Assembly (NCBI GenBank): GCA_964624765.1
Contig: CAZUZO010000106.1
Coordinates: forward strand, 1 to 12,621
Direction of reading: 5' to 3'
Length of the DNA stretch: 12,621 bases
Source of the DNA: JAGTVB01 sp964624765
GTDB lineage: Bacteria > Pseudomonadota > Gammaproteobacteria > HK1
Shown here in pieces: positions 1 through 7,375 of the stretch. Under the pieces are notes generated by a model. That model had not been told where the DNA came from and did no database searches. It saw only the letters and a list, made by a program, of their open reading frames with translations. Every line of letters begins with the position of its first letter. Position 1 is the first letter of the stretch. The position numbers and the translations under genes are program-made.

Positions 1-52
1 GCAAAATGGCCCCGATGCCAACCACCAGGCCCACAACACTCAACGAATCCAT
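1..52 (-). CDS. Flagellar motor stator protein, MotA/MotC/PomA type (5' end only)
   Basis: Only the first 17 codons are inside the window; the gene runs off the left edge. They read MDSLSVVGLVVGIGAIL, a short hydrophobic N-terminus like the first membrane segment of MotA-family stator subunits (MotC and PomA start M-D-x-L-S-x-x-G). These proteins form the ion channel that drives flagellar rotation, together with a MotB-type partner that should lie next downstream. The start is firm within its frame: an in-frame TAA lies only two codons upstream of the ATG. No good ribosome binding site is adjacent; a GGGGGAGA tract sits about 25 bases upstream. Position after fliA matches motC/motD or pomA/pomB in Gammaproteobacteria. 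The family call rests on a short peptide plus context, and the subtype (H+ or Na+ driven) cannot be told. Confidence 0.72.
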   Translation of the reverse strand, partial: MDSLSVVGLVVGIGAIL

Positions 53-103
53 CGAACGTTACCAACGTGGGAACTGTCTCCCCCTTGGGCGCCGGTTCTA
101 CGC

Positions 104-128
104 TCGGCACCTAACCCTACCGTGCCGA
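104..128. repeat. Inverted repeat upstream of the stator gene
   Basis: The 7-base arms TCGGCAC (104-110) and GTGCCGA (122-128) are perfectly complementary and enclose an 11-base loop. The element sits about 50-75 bases upstream of the stator start codon. No T-run follows in either direction, so it does not look like an intrinsic terminator. An operator or a leader hairpin is possible, as is chance. Confidence 0.4.
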
Positions 129-309
129 TGACCGTGTCCCTAAAACCTAAGGCTGGACAGAAGATCATCTACCTCATCTTGGCTCGCAACCACCTCTGGA
201 TGATGGCCTACCTTAAGCTGTGGCCCCTCCAACTTCGCTGGACGGGAACTAGGGAAATGATATCTCCGAGCTTGCCTCCCCTTAGGCGGCCATGCAGCTG
301 ACTAGTTGA

Positions 310-349
310 CTCTCGATGTCCTGCTCCAGCTCAACGATGAGTGCTCCAG
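310..349. repeat. Imperfect tandem repeat, two 20-bp units
   Basis: Two adjacent 20-base units (310-329 and 330-349) share the start CTC, a central CGATG and the end TGCTCCAG, aligned with small compensating gaps. They lie shortly after the fliA stop. No function is recognised. The pair could be a small duplication or paired binding sites. Confidence 0.4.
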
Positions 350-388
350 GGGAAGAGCTAAGTAAGACGCCGAAACGATGCATAGCCT

Positions 389-1123
389 TCATGCCAAACC
401 GGAATCCCGCATCCTAGCTTTGAGGCGCAGCAACGCTTGACCGTGGATCTGACACACGCGAGACTCGGTCACGCTCAACACCACGCCGATCTCCCGCAAA
501 TTAAGCTCTTCGTCGTAGTACAGGGACATCACCAGCCGCTCGCGCTCGGGTAGACCGGCGATCAGCCGCGCCAAAGCCTCGCGGAACTCCTCCATCACGA
601 GATCGTCGGCTGGACCGCCGGTATGGCCGCACAAGCCGTCTGCCGCCGCCTCGTCGCCTCCGGTTAATTCCTCGAAACTAAACACCTTCTGCCCGGCGGC
701 ATCCTGCAGGAGATGATGGTAGGTATCCAACGATACACCCAAGTGTTCGGCGATCTCGTCGTCCCGTGCATCGCGGCCGGCCACCGCTTCTATGGTCCTG
801 ATCGCCTCCGATACTTGTCGAACTTTGCGGTGTAATGAGCGTGGTGCCCAATCGCTTCTTCGGATCTCATCGAGCATCGCACCGCGAATGCGTATCCCGG
901 CGTAGGTCTCGAAGCTTGCACCCTGGCCCGCGTCATAGTTACGCGAGGCCTCCAACAGACCGATCATTCCGGCTTGGATGAGATCATCGGTCTGCACGCT
1001 CGGAGGCAGGCGACTCTTAAGATGGAACGCGATCCGTTTGACCAGTTGCGCGTGCCGGTTGACAAACTCGGTCTGATCCCTACGCGTTTGAGCCCTTGGG
1101 CTCGTCGACAGCCCATTCATCAT
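389..1123 (-). CDS. fliA: RNA polymerase sigma factor FliA (sigma-28)
   Basis: FliA directs RNA polymerase to late flagellar promoters (flagellin, stator and chemotaxis genes) once the hook is complete and the anti-sigma factor FlgM has been exported. The 244-residue product has the family's usual length. Region 2 is at about residues 20-90, with HAQLVKRIAFHL, the DDLIQAGMIGLLEA core-binding segment and FETYAGIRIRGAMLDEIR. Region 3 follows at about 95-165 and region 4, a helix-turn-helix, at about 185-235 (LPERERLVMSLYYDEELNLREIG, then VTESRVCQIH). Two ATGs are adjacent, at 1123 and 1120, and AGGGAGG lies just upstream; spacing slightly favours the second. The gene overlaps the end of flhG by about 40 bases, so the two are probably translationally coupled. 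Downstream comes a 336-bp gap rather than che genes. Confidence 0.97.
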   Translation of the reverse strand: MMNGLSTSPRAQTRRDQTEFVNRHAQLVKRIAFHLKSRLPPSVQTDDLIQAGMIGLLEASRNYDAGQGASFETYAGIRIRGAMLDEIRRSDWAPRSLHRKVRQVSEAIRTIEAVAGRDARDDEIAEHLGVSLDTYHHLLQDAAGQKVFSFEELTGGDEAAADGLCGHTGGPADDLVMEEFREALARLIAGLPERERLVMSLYYDEELNLREIGVVLSVTESRVCQIHGQALLRLKARMRDSGLA

Positions 1124-2000
1124 TGCACCTCCCTGTATGACTCGCTTGAATGAGCCGTTCTACAAAGAACTGTAGCTGACCGCTCGCTTCCTTTGGCACG
1201 GCCCACTTATCGGTAACGGAGGCTAGCTTCTTAAACGCCAAAGCCGCTCGACTTCGAGGGTAGGCCTCGACCACAGCGCGTTGCTGTTTCACCGCTTTGT
1301 GGACACACTCGTCCAAAGGGATCGCGCCCATGAAGTCCAGCGAGACGTTCAAGAAACGGTCCGTAACCTTCATCAACTTCAGAAATAGCTCCCTGCCCTC
1401 GGTGACGCTGCGCGCCATGTTGGCCAATATCCTGAAACGATGGCGGCCATGTTCTCGATGCAACACTTTGATCAGTGCATAGGCATCGGTGATAGAGGCC
1501 GGTTCGTCGCAAACTACCACCACGATTTCTTGTGACGCCTTGGTGAAGCTGACCACGCTGTCGGCAATCCCCGCGGCGGTATCGACGAGCAACAGGTCGG
1601 GACTGAATTCGAGATCACCAAACGCTCGGATGACCGCGGCGTGTTGGGCCATGCTCAGGGCAGCCATGGCCTTGGTACCCGAGGTGGCCGGTATTAACCG
1701 GATATTGGAGGGACCGCGGACGATAACATCCTCCAAGGCGCAACGACCATCGATAACGTGGGAAAGGTTATAGGCGGGGTGCAGACCGAGCAGCACATCG
1801 ACGTTTCCCAACCCGAGGTCGGCATCCATCAACATGACCTCTTTTCCCTGGTGGGCTGCGGCAATCGCCAGATTCACAGAGACATTGGTCTTGCCGACTC
1901 CCCCTTTCCCGCTCGTGACGGCGATAACCTGAACGGCTCTAGGCTGCACCATGCGTCGCAAACCCGCCGCCTGATCGGCGACCCGCTCAGCAGCGCGCAT
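1080..2000 (-). CDS. flhG: Flagellar number regulator, MinD-like ATPase FlhG (FleN/YlxH)
   Basis: FlhG is a membrane-associated MinD/ParA-type ATPase that limits the number of flagella. It stimulates the GTPase FlhF and, in Pseudomonas and Vibrio, restrains the master regulator FleQ/FlrA. The product has 306 residues. The deviant Walker A motif GKGGVGKT is at 31-38, MDADLGLGN at 58-66, the Walker B aspartate in LLLVDTAAG at about 140, and an amphipathic C-terminal segment GQLQFFVERLIQ at about 274-285 suits membrane targeting. Residues 9-15 read DQAAGLR, matching the DQAxxLR element known to activate FlhF. This favours the ATG at 2000 over an internal methionine at residue 17, which would remove the motif. 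The start overlaps the end of flhF by 14 bases, and the gene's end overlaps fliA. Confidence 0.96.
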   Translation of the reverse strand: MRAAERVADQAAGLRRMVQPRAVQVIAVTSGKGGVGKTNVSVNLAIAAAHQGKEVMLMDADLGLGNVDVLLGLHPAYNLSHVIDGRCALEDVIVRGPSNIRLIPATSGTKAMAALSMAQHAAVIRAFGDLEFSPDLLLVDTAAGIADSVVSFTKASQEIVVVVCDEPASITDAYALIKVLHREHGRHRFRILANMARSVTEGRELFLKLMKVTDRFLNVSLDFMGAIPLDECVHKAVKQQRAVVEAYPRSRAALAFKKLASVTDKWAVPKEASGQLQFFVERLIQASHTGRCNDEWAVDEPKGSNA

Positions 2001-3240
2001 TCGCTATCATCCCACCAAAGGCGAGTTCCAAGGACTCGGACCCACACACCGATCGCGCCTGTGCCGCGAGTTGAACGGCCTGCGCCACCAGGCTGTGGGG
2101 TTTGGCCGGCGCTAAATCCTCAGGAACCCGCTGACCGTTACTGATATAGGAGAGAGGAATTTCATGTTGCACGACGGTCGCAAGCACGCCGCCCAAACTG
2201 GTCGCTTCGTCAAGCTTGGTGATAACGCAACCGTTAACTTGGGCACCCCGAAAGGCGGCCACCGTTTGCTCTAACCCCAAGGTCTGGGTCGTGGCAGACA
2301 GCACCAAGTAGCTCTTGACCGCCGGCGCTCCACTTCGAATAAGATTGACTTGCTTAGAGAATCGAATATCGCGTTGGCTGATCCCCGCCGTGTCGATGAG
2401 CACTAGACGCCTGCGGGAAAAGGCATCCAGTGCCCGGCGCAACTCAGCGGGACTGTTCGCCATCCGCACCGGCACGTCCATGATGCGACCGAAGGTGTGC
2501 AACTGCTCATGGGCACCGACGCGATAACTGTCGGTGGTAATCAGTGCAACCCACTGCGGACCGTGGTGCAGGGCAAAGCGGGCAGCGAGCTTGGCTACCG
2601 TTGTGGTCTTGCCAACCCCGGTGGGGCCCAAGAGCGCCACAATGCCGCCATGGGTCAACATCTCGTGCGGGTTAAGCGTCAACCGATGCGCCAACATTCC
2701 GAGCACCCTTCGCCAAGCGGAATGTAGATCCGCCACGGCGGGTAAGGCCTGTATCAAGTTGTGCGCCACCTGATGGCTTAGGCCCAACTCCAACAAACGA
2801 CGCAACAGGGTTGCCCGCAGAGGGTGACGACGGCCCAATTCACCCCACGCGATGCCCGACAGCTGATGCTCAAGTAGACTTCGTAAGGCCCTAATCTCTT
2901 GGCCCATGGCCGTGAGGGCGGCTCCGCCACCCCCATTCACTGAGCCAGGCGCTCGGGGCTTTTCCGCCGCCACTTGCGCGATCGCCGCACCGTCCGCCAC
3001 CTGATCGAACGCCGCTGCGCGCTCAGGAGCGCTTTGCGCCAAGTTCGTAGTAGCCTTGGTCTCCACATCCTCCTTGGATGTTGTGTGCAGCCATCCTTGG
3101 TCATAGTCCACCGCCGCCGTGATCTCGACCCCACCGTTACGTGGGTGATGGGAAAGAATCACCGCATCGGGGCCCATCTCCTCCCGAATCATGCGCAACG
3201 CTTGGCGCATATCGGGCGCGAAGTACCCCTTAATTCTCAT
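1987..3240 (-). CDS. flhF: Flagellar biosynthesis GTPase FlhF (SRP family)
   Basis: FlhF is an SRP-type GTPase that marks the pole and recruits the first flagellar basal-body parts. In the 417-residue product, the N-terminal B domain (MRIKGYFAPDMRQALRMIRE) and a low-complexity linker (about 50-110) precede the N and G domains. The P-loop GPTGVGKTT is at 205-213, DSYRVGAHEQL at 237-247, DTAG at 283-286 and the guanine-specificity motif TKLDE at 341-345, all intact. The length is within the family range. The start ATG has an AAGAGG ribosome binding site 8 bases upstream. An 88-bp gap separates it from the flhA stop and holds a possible weak promoter. The gene overlaps flhG, its regulatory partner, which indicates coordinated production of the pair. 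Confidence 0.97.
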   Translation of the reverse strand: MRIKGYFAPDMRQALRMIREEMGPDAVILSHHPRNGGVEITAAVDYDQGWLHTTSKEDVETKATTNLAQSAPERAAAFDQVADGAAIAQVAAEKPRAPGSVNGGGGAALTAMGQEIRALRSLLEHQLSGIAWGELGRRHPLRATLLRRLLELGLSHQVAHNLIQALPAVADLHSAWRRVLGMLAHRLTLNPHEMLTHGGIVALLGPTGVGKTTTVAKLAARFALHHGPQWVALITTDSYRVGAHEQLHTFGRIMDVPVRMANSPAELRRALDAFSRRRLVLIDTAGISQRDIRFSKQVNLIRSGAPAVKSYLVLSATTQTLGLEQTVAAFRGAQVNGCVITKLDEATSLGGVLATVVQHEIPLSYISNGQRVPEDLAPAKPHSLVAQAVQLAAQARSVCGSESLELAFGGMIANARC

Positions 3241-3251
3241 GGACTCAACCT

Positions 3252-3277
3252 CTTATAGCAGTCACCTATGGTGTCAA
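3252..3277 (-). promoter_or_regulatory. Possible sigma-70-type promoter before flhF (weak)
   Basis: On the minus strand a perfect TTGACA (3277-3272) is followed after only 14 bases by TATAAG (3257-3252), which is preceded by TGC and so resembles an extended -10. The spacer is shorter than the usual 16-18 bases. A start site just after this -10 would fall in or just past the AAGAGG ribosome binding site, leaving almost no leader. The site could give flhF-flhG-fliA transcription separate from flhA, but the geometry is poor. Confidence 0.22.
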
Positions 3278-3328
3278 GTTATTGCGCCAGAGGCGAGAAT
3301 CGACAGATTATCCGTACCTGTGGGCCCC

Positions 3329-5449
3329 TCAGCGGCCAGAGCGAGGCTCGTTTCGGGCCTCTTCCCGCCCTACGGTCGCTACGATGCGCACCTGTTTGTC
3401 GTCGGGTATCTCGCTCAGAGACAAGACCCGCAACGCCGGATGACTGTGGCGTGCCAGCCGCGCCAACGGAGGGCGCAACAGGTCCGAAACCACCAGCAAA
3501 GCAGGCTCGCCGACCAATTCTTGACGTTGCGCGGCTTCCGTCAGTGCGCGCTGAAGCCGTTCCGCTAGCCCCGGCTCTAAAGCCAGATGGCCCTGCGCGC
3601 CCGATGCCTTAGCCGCCTGGTGCAATATGTGGTCCAATGCGGGATCCAGCGTCAGAACCGGGATCTCAACAGCTGCGCCACCGACCTGCTGGGTGATGAA
3701 TCGTCCAAGGGCGATGCGAACTGCCGCTGTTAGAACGTCAGGATCTTGACTCTTCCCTCCGTGCTCTGCCAGAGATTCGGCGATGGTGCGCATATCTCGA
3801 ATGGGCACACCCTCGCGCAACAGGTTTTGCAGCACTTTGACCACGATACTCAAGGCCAACACCTTCGGCACCAATTCCTCCGCCAGTTTTGGTGCCGTGG
3901 CGGCGAGCCGGTCGAGCAATCGTTGCGCTTCCTCATGCCCGAAGAGCTCCCAAGCATGCTGTTTCAAGAGCTGGCTGAGGTGCGTGGCTATCACCGTGCC
4001 GGCATCCACCACGGTATACCCCAGCGTTTGGGCCTGATCCCGTTGGTTTGGATCGATCCACACTGCGTTGAGATTGAACACGGGGTCGCGAGCCACCTCA
4101 CCGGTTAGCGTTCCGAAGACCTCCCCTGGGTTGATGGCCAGCTCGCGGCCAGGGAAAACCTCAGCCTCTGCCACCATGACTCCGAGTAAACTGAACCGAT
4201 ATCCATTGGGAGCGAGTTCCAGGTTGTCGCGAATGTGGACCGGAGGAATCAGGAACCCCAACTCTTGGGAAGATTTCTTTCTGACCCCCCGAATCCGCTC
4301 CATGAGCTGGCCACCTTGCTGGCTATCGACCAGCGCGATCAGCCGATACCCGATCTCAAGCCCTAGAGGATCAACCGGCGGTACATCATCCCAGCCAAGC
4401 TCTGATGATTTTGGCGTTTCAGTGCTGGCTTCGAGCGCCGGGCTGCGCCGTTGGTGATGCTTGCGGTGTATCCAGTAAGCTCCCCCACCGGCCATTCCCG
4501 CCAATCCGAGGAACGCCGCATTGGGCATGCCGGGCAGCACACCCACGGCACCGATGATCCCGGCCGCCACGGCCAGCGTCTTGGGGTGCTCGAACAGCTG
4601 AGACAGGATCTGCTCCCCCATGTCTTGCTTGGTGGACACGCGCGTCACCACGATGGCGGCAGCCGTGGACAGCAGCAGCGAGGGAATCTGGGCCACCAGA
4701 CCATCGCCGATGGTCAGGAGCGCGTAGTTGTGCAATGCGCCTTCCAGCGATAACCCGTGTTGGAGAGTCCCGATCAGCAGTCCGCCTAGCATGTTGATGA
4801 CCAGTATGAGGATGCCGGCGATCGCATCACCACGAACGAACTTGCTGGCACCGTCCATGGCGCCGTAGAAATCAGCTTCTTGGGAAACCTCGCGGCGACG
4901 GAGCCTGGCGTCTTCCTGGGAAATCAGACCCGCGTTGAGATCCGCGTCGATGGCCATTTGCTTGCCGGGCATTGCATCCAGGGTGAACCGAGCACTGACC
5001 TCCGAGACCCTGCCCGCCCCTTTGGTCACGACCACGAAGTTGATGATCACGAGTATGGCAAAGACGACGAGGCCCACCGCATAGCTGCCGCCGATCACGA
5101 AGGCGCCGAACGCCTCGATGACCTGCCCTGCGGCATCGGCGCCTGTGTGCCCTTCCAACAACACCACGCGCGTGGACGCCACGTTAAGGGCTAATCGAAG
5201 CAAGGTCGCCACCAGCAACACGGTCGGAAAAGCGGCGAAATCGAGTGGCCGCCCGGCGTACACGATCGCCAGCAAGACGATGAGCGCCAGTGCGATATTG
5301 AAGGTGAACAGCGCGTCCAGAGCCAGCGGCGGCAGCGGCACCACCATCATACAGAGCATGACGATGAGCAATACCGGGACGCCCAATCCGCTGCGTCCCA
5401 GACCGGCCAGACCGCGCAAAACCGATTCCCCCGACCGATTAGTTCGCAT
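3329..5449 (-). CDS. flhA: Flagellar export gate protein FlhA
   Basis: FlhA is the large export-gate subunit of the flagellar type III secretion system; its cytoplasmic domain forms a nonameric ring that docks substrate-chaperone complexes. The 706-residue length is usual. The N-terminal half (about 20-325) has some eight hydrophobic segments. The FHIPEP signature RFTLDAMPGKQMAIDAD is at about 154-170, in the loop that handles proton-driven export. A linker (about 330-355) leads to the soluble C-terminal domain. Its ATG overlaps the flhB stop by 11 bases, with TGAGG 4 bases before the start, so translation is probably coupled to flhB. The flhB-flhA-flhF-flhG-fliA order is standard for polar flagellar loci. 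Confidence 0.98.
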   Translation of the reverse strand: MRTNRSGESVLRGLAGLGRSGLGVPVLLIVMLCMMVVPLPPLALDALFTFNIALALIVLLAIVYAGRPLDFAAFPTVLLVATLLRLALNVASTRVVLLEGHTGADAAGQVIEAFGAFVIGGSYAVGLVVFAILVIINFVVVTKGAGRVSEVSARFTLDAMPGKQMAIDADLNAGLISQEDARLRRREVSQEADFYGAMDGASKFVRGDAIAGILILVINMLGGLLIGTLQHGLSLEGALHNYALLTIGDGLVAQIPSLLLSTAAAIVVTRVSTKQDMGEQILSQLFEHPKTLAVAAGIIGAVGVLPGMPNAAFLGLAGMAGGGAYWIHRKHHQRRSPALEASTETPKSSELGWDDVPPVDPLGLEIGYRLIALVDSQQGGQLMERIRGVRKKSSQELGFLIPPVHIRDNLELAPNGYRFSLLGVMVAEAEVFPGRELAINPGEVFGTLTGEVARDPVFNLNAVWIDPNQRDQAQTLGYTVVDAGTVIATHLSQLLKQHAWELFGHEEAQRLLDRLAATAPKLAEELVPKVLALSIVVKVLQNLLREGVPIRDMRTIAESLAEHGGKSQDPDVLTAAVRIALGRFITQQVGGAAVEIPVLTLDPALDHILHQAAKASGAQGHLALEPGLAERLQRALTEAAQRQELVGEPALLVVSDLLRPPLARLARHSHPALRVLSLSEIPDDKQVRIVATVGREEARNEPRSGR

Positions 5450-6584
5450 CGTGCCTCAGTTCTTCTGGAATCGGAAGATCGTCCGGGGGAGGTACCATGG
5501 GGCCTCGAGGGGTCACCTGCGGTCGCCGCAAGCTGTAGACATAGGCGAAGATCTGGGCCACCGCCGCATAGAGGCCTGCTGGGATTTCCTCATCCAGCTT
5601 GGTGCTGAAATACACCGCACGAGTCAAGGCCGGTGAGCGCACCACCGGCACGCCAGCACCCCTAGCGACAGCTTGGATCCGCAAGGCAACGAGATCCGGC
5701 CCTTTGGCGACCACCCGAGGGGCATGGGTCTTGTTCGGCGCGTAACGAAGTGCCACCGCATAATGCACGGGATTGGTGATCACAACGTCAGCTTTTGGCA
5801 CGGCCTCCATCATGCGGCGCCTGGAGATAGCGCGCTGCAGTTCGCGAAGGCGCGACTTGACCTCCGGTTTGCCTTCTGTTTCCTTGAGTTCGTCCTTGAG
5901 CTCCTGCTTTGACATGCGTAACTGACGGGCGTGATTCCAGATCTGGAACGGCACGTCCACCGCCGCGATCACGGCTAAGGCAGCGCATAGAACGAGGAAA
6001 CTTCCTAGGAGCAGCCATCCGGCTTCGGCCAAAGCGGGAGCCAGCGGCATCGCGTCGATAGCCACGATACGATCGCCCATTTGCCAAAGGAACAACACCG
6101 TAGCGCCCGTGACCACTAAGAACTTGGCCAGGGCCTTCAGGAGTTCCATCAGCCCCCCTAGGGCGAAGAGACGCTTGAAACCCTTTATGGGATTGAGTTT
6201 CTCCCAGCGAAAACTCAACAGCTGGGTGCTAAAGATCCACCCGCCCAGAGCAGCAGGCCCCAGCAAAGCGGCGAGGGCAATCACCGTCAAGAACGGCATC
6301 AAAGACCACAGCGTATCCAGCAAAGCTGTCAGCAGATGGGGGACCACCGCCAGCTCTGTCTGAAAGACGCTGGACGAGAGGGACAAATTGCGCCGCGCGA
6401 GCTCCAGCAGATCCTCCACCAAGCGGGGCCCCAAGATGCTCAGACTTCCGGCAGCCGTGAACAGTATGAGGACGGTCGAGAGCTCCCGGGAACGTGCAAC
6501 GTCGCCCCGTCTTTGCGCCTCTTGCAGGCGCTTTGGAGTCGCTTGTTCTGTTCGTTCCTGGCCCTCCGGCCTCTGATCGGCCAT
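5439..6584 (-). CDS. flhB: Flagellar export gate and substrate-switch protein FlhB
   Basis: FlhB is the export-gate component that, with FliK, switches secretion from rod/hook proteins to filament proteins. The 381-residue product begins with a typical basic cytoplasmic N-terminus (EGQERTEQATPKRLQEAQRRGDVARS). Four membrane segments lie at about 35-55, 88-118, 142-168 and 188-212, followed by a charged linker (RMSKQELKDELKETEGKPEVKSR) and the C-terminal domain. The autocleavage motif, normally N-P-T-H, reads N271-P272-V273-H274 (bases 5763-5774), followed by the usual YAVALRY. The scissile Asn-Pro is intact; only the third residue differs. The C-terminus has a proline-rich tail (PQVTPRGPMVPPPDDLPIP). 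The start overlaps the fliR stop in TGATG, and the end overlaps flhA. Confidence 0.97.
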   Translation of the reverse strand: MADQRPEGQERTEQATPKRLQEAQRRGDVARSRELSTVLILFTAAGSLSILGPRLVEDLLELARRNLSLSSSVFQTELAVVPHLLTALLDTLWSLMPFLTVIALAALLGPAALGGWIFSTQLLSFRWEKLNPIKGFKRLFALGGLMELLKALAKFLVVTGATVLFLWQMGDRIVAIDAMPLAPALAEAGWLLLGSFLVLCAALAVIAAVDVPFQIWNHARQLRMSKQELKDELKETEGKPEVKSRLRELQRAISRRRMMEAVPKADVVITNPVHYAVALRYAPNKTHAPRVVAKGPDLVALRIQAVARGAGVPVVRSPALTRAVYFSTKLDEEIPAGLYAAVAQIFAYVYSLRRPQVTPRGPMVPPPDDLPIPEELRHDAN

Positions 6585-7363
6585 CAGTCACCCCCAGCGA
6601 CCAGCCGTCGAGCCGTGGCGATGGAAACATCGAACAGACTCTCGAACTGAGGCAGTGTGCTCGGCAGGGTGAGTAAGATCACGAAGAAGCCGAAGATCAA
6701 GGTCAACGGGAAACCGACCACGAAAATGTTGAGCTGAGGAGCCGCCCGGGCCATCACGCCGAACGCCAAATTAACGATGAACAACGCCACGATAGCGGGC
6801 AGTGCCATGCGCAAAGCGGCGGAAAAGATCCAGCCGGCGTGGGTCACCAGCCCCCAGAGTTCCGCCTGCCCCAGCGCCGAAGACGCCAACGGAAGGGTCA
6901 CAAAACTATCGCTCAACACCTCGATCATGGCCAAGTGCCCATTCAGGCCGAGAAAGACTAGGGTGGCAAAGACGACATAGAGGCGACTGATGACGGGTAC
7001 ATCGGCACCGTTTTGCGGGTCCACCAGCACAGCGAACCCCAAGCCCATCATGTGGGCGATCAATTGGCCACCCACCTCCAGCACCGCAAACACGAGACGT
7101 AAAGCAAGACCCAGGGTGGCGCCGATCAACACTTGCTGCGCGGCCATCAGCAGACCGGGGCCGGAAACAGGATCGAGCCATGGTGCCGAGGGAAGGACCG
7201 GCGCGATCACTAGAGTTAAGACCACTGCCACACCGAGCCGGATGCGCGTCGGTATCAACCGATTACCAAAAATCGGCGCGACACTGATCAGGGCAGAGAT
7301 ACGTAGGAACGGCCAGAGCCAGGCCGTCAGCCAAAGCGCAATCTGCGCTGAACTCAGCTCCAT
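6584..7363 (-). CDS. fliR: Flagellar export gate protein FliR
   Basis: FliR is an integral inner-membrane protein that assembles with FliP and FliQ into the core export pore. From the ATG at 7363 it has 259 residues, the family's usual length, starting MELSSAQIALWLTAWLWPFLRISAL, which resembles the N-terminus of Pseudomonas FliR. The reading frame is also open to a TTG four codons further up (7375), but that has no ribosome binding site and adds residues the family does not need. Hydrophobic segments occupy most of the protein. Family features include PIFGNRLIPTRIRLG (30-44), the glycine-rich HMMGLGFAVLVDPQNG segment (104-119) and NIFVVGFPL near 212-220. Upstream lies an unusually long gap of about 200 bp from fliQ; downstream the stop overlaps flhB by one base. 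Confidence 0.95.
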   Translation of the reverse strand: MELSSAQIALWLTAWLWPFLRISALISVAPIFGNRLIPTRIRLGVAVVLTLVIAPVLPSAPWLDPVSGPGLLMAAQQVLIGATLGLALRLVFAVLEVGGQLIAHMMGLGFAVLVDPQNGADVPVISRLYVVFATLVFLGLNGHLAMIEVLSDSFVTLPLASSALGQAELWGLVTHAGWIFSAALRMALPAIVALFIVNLAFGVMARAAPQLNIFVVGFPLTLIFGFFVILLTLPSTLPQFESLFDVSIATARRLVAGGD

Positions 7364-7375
7364 TGCCTTAGCCAA

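Larger units (their letters stand above)
53..388. other. Intergenic region between fliA and the stator gene, no convincing gene
   Basis: These 336 bases separate the fliA stop from the stator start. I see no convincing gene. On the minus strand a 33-codon ORF (383-282) starts 5 bases after the fliA stop; on the plus strand a 57-codon ORF (128-301) encodes a hydrophobic, tryptophan-rich peptide. Neither has a clear ribosome binding site or a recognisable product. The region holds an inverted repeat (104-128), an imperfect 20-bp tandem repeat (310-349) and a segment (339-381) resembling part of the fliQ-fliR gap. I found no clear sigma-28, sigma-54 or sigma-70 promoter for the stator gene and no hairpin with a T-run after fliA. 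In Pseudomonas this position holds cheYZAB, so the stretch may be the scar of a lost or relocated chemotaxis block; that is inference. Confidence 0.6.

Noticed and set aside
128..301. Plus-strand 57-codon ORF in the fliA-stator gap
   Set aside because: It has an ATG and a hydrophobic product but no ribosome binding site, promoter or recognisable family. It is noted only as possible remnant sequence.
282..383. Minus-strand 33-codon ORF just after fliA
   Set aside because: It is short, its spacing from AAGG is only two bases, and no homologue is recognisable; it overlaps the tandem repeat, so coding is doubtful.
3274..3289. Sigma-54-like TGGCGC...TTGA on the minus strand upstream of flhF
   Set aside because: The spacing is wrong: 10 bases after the GG comes TG rather than the required GC, so the essential -12 element is missing.
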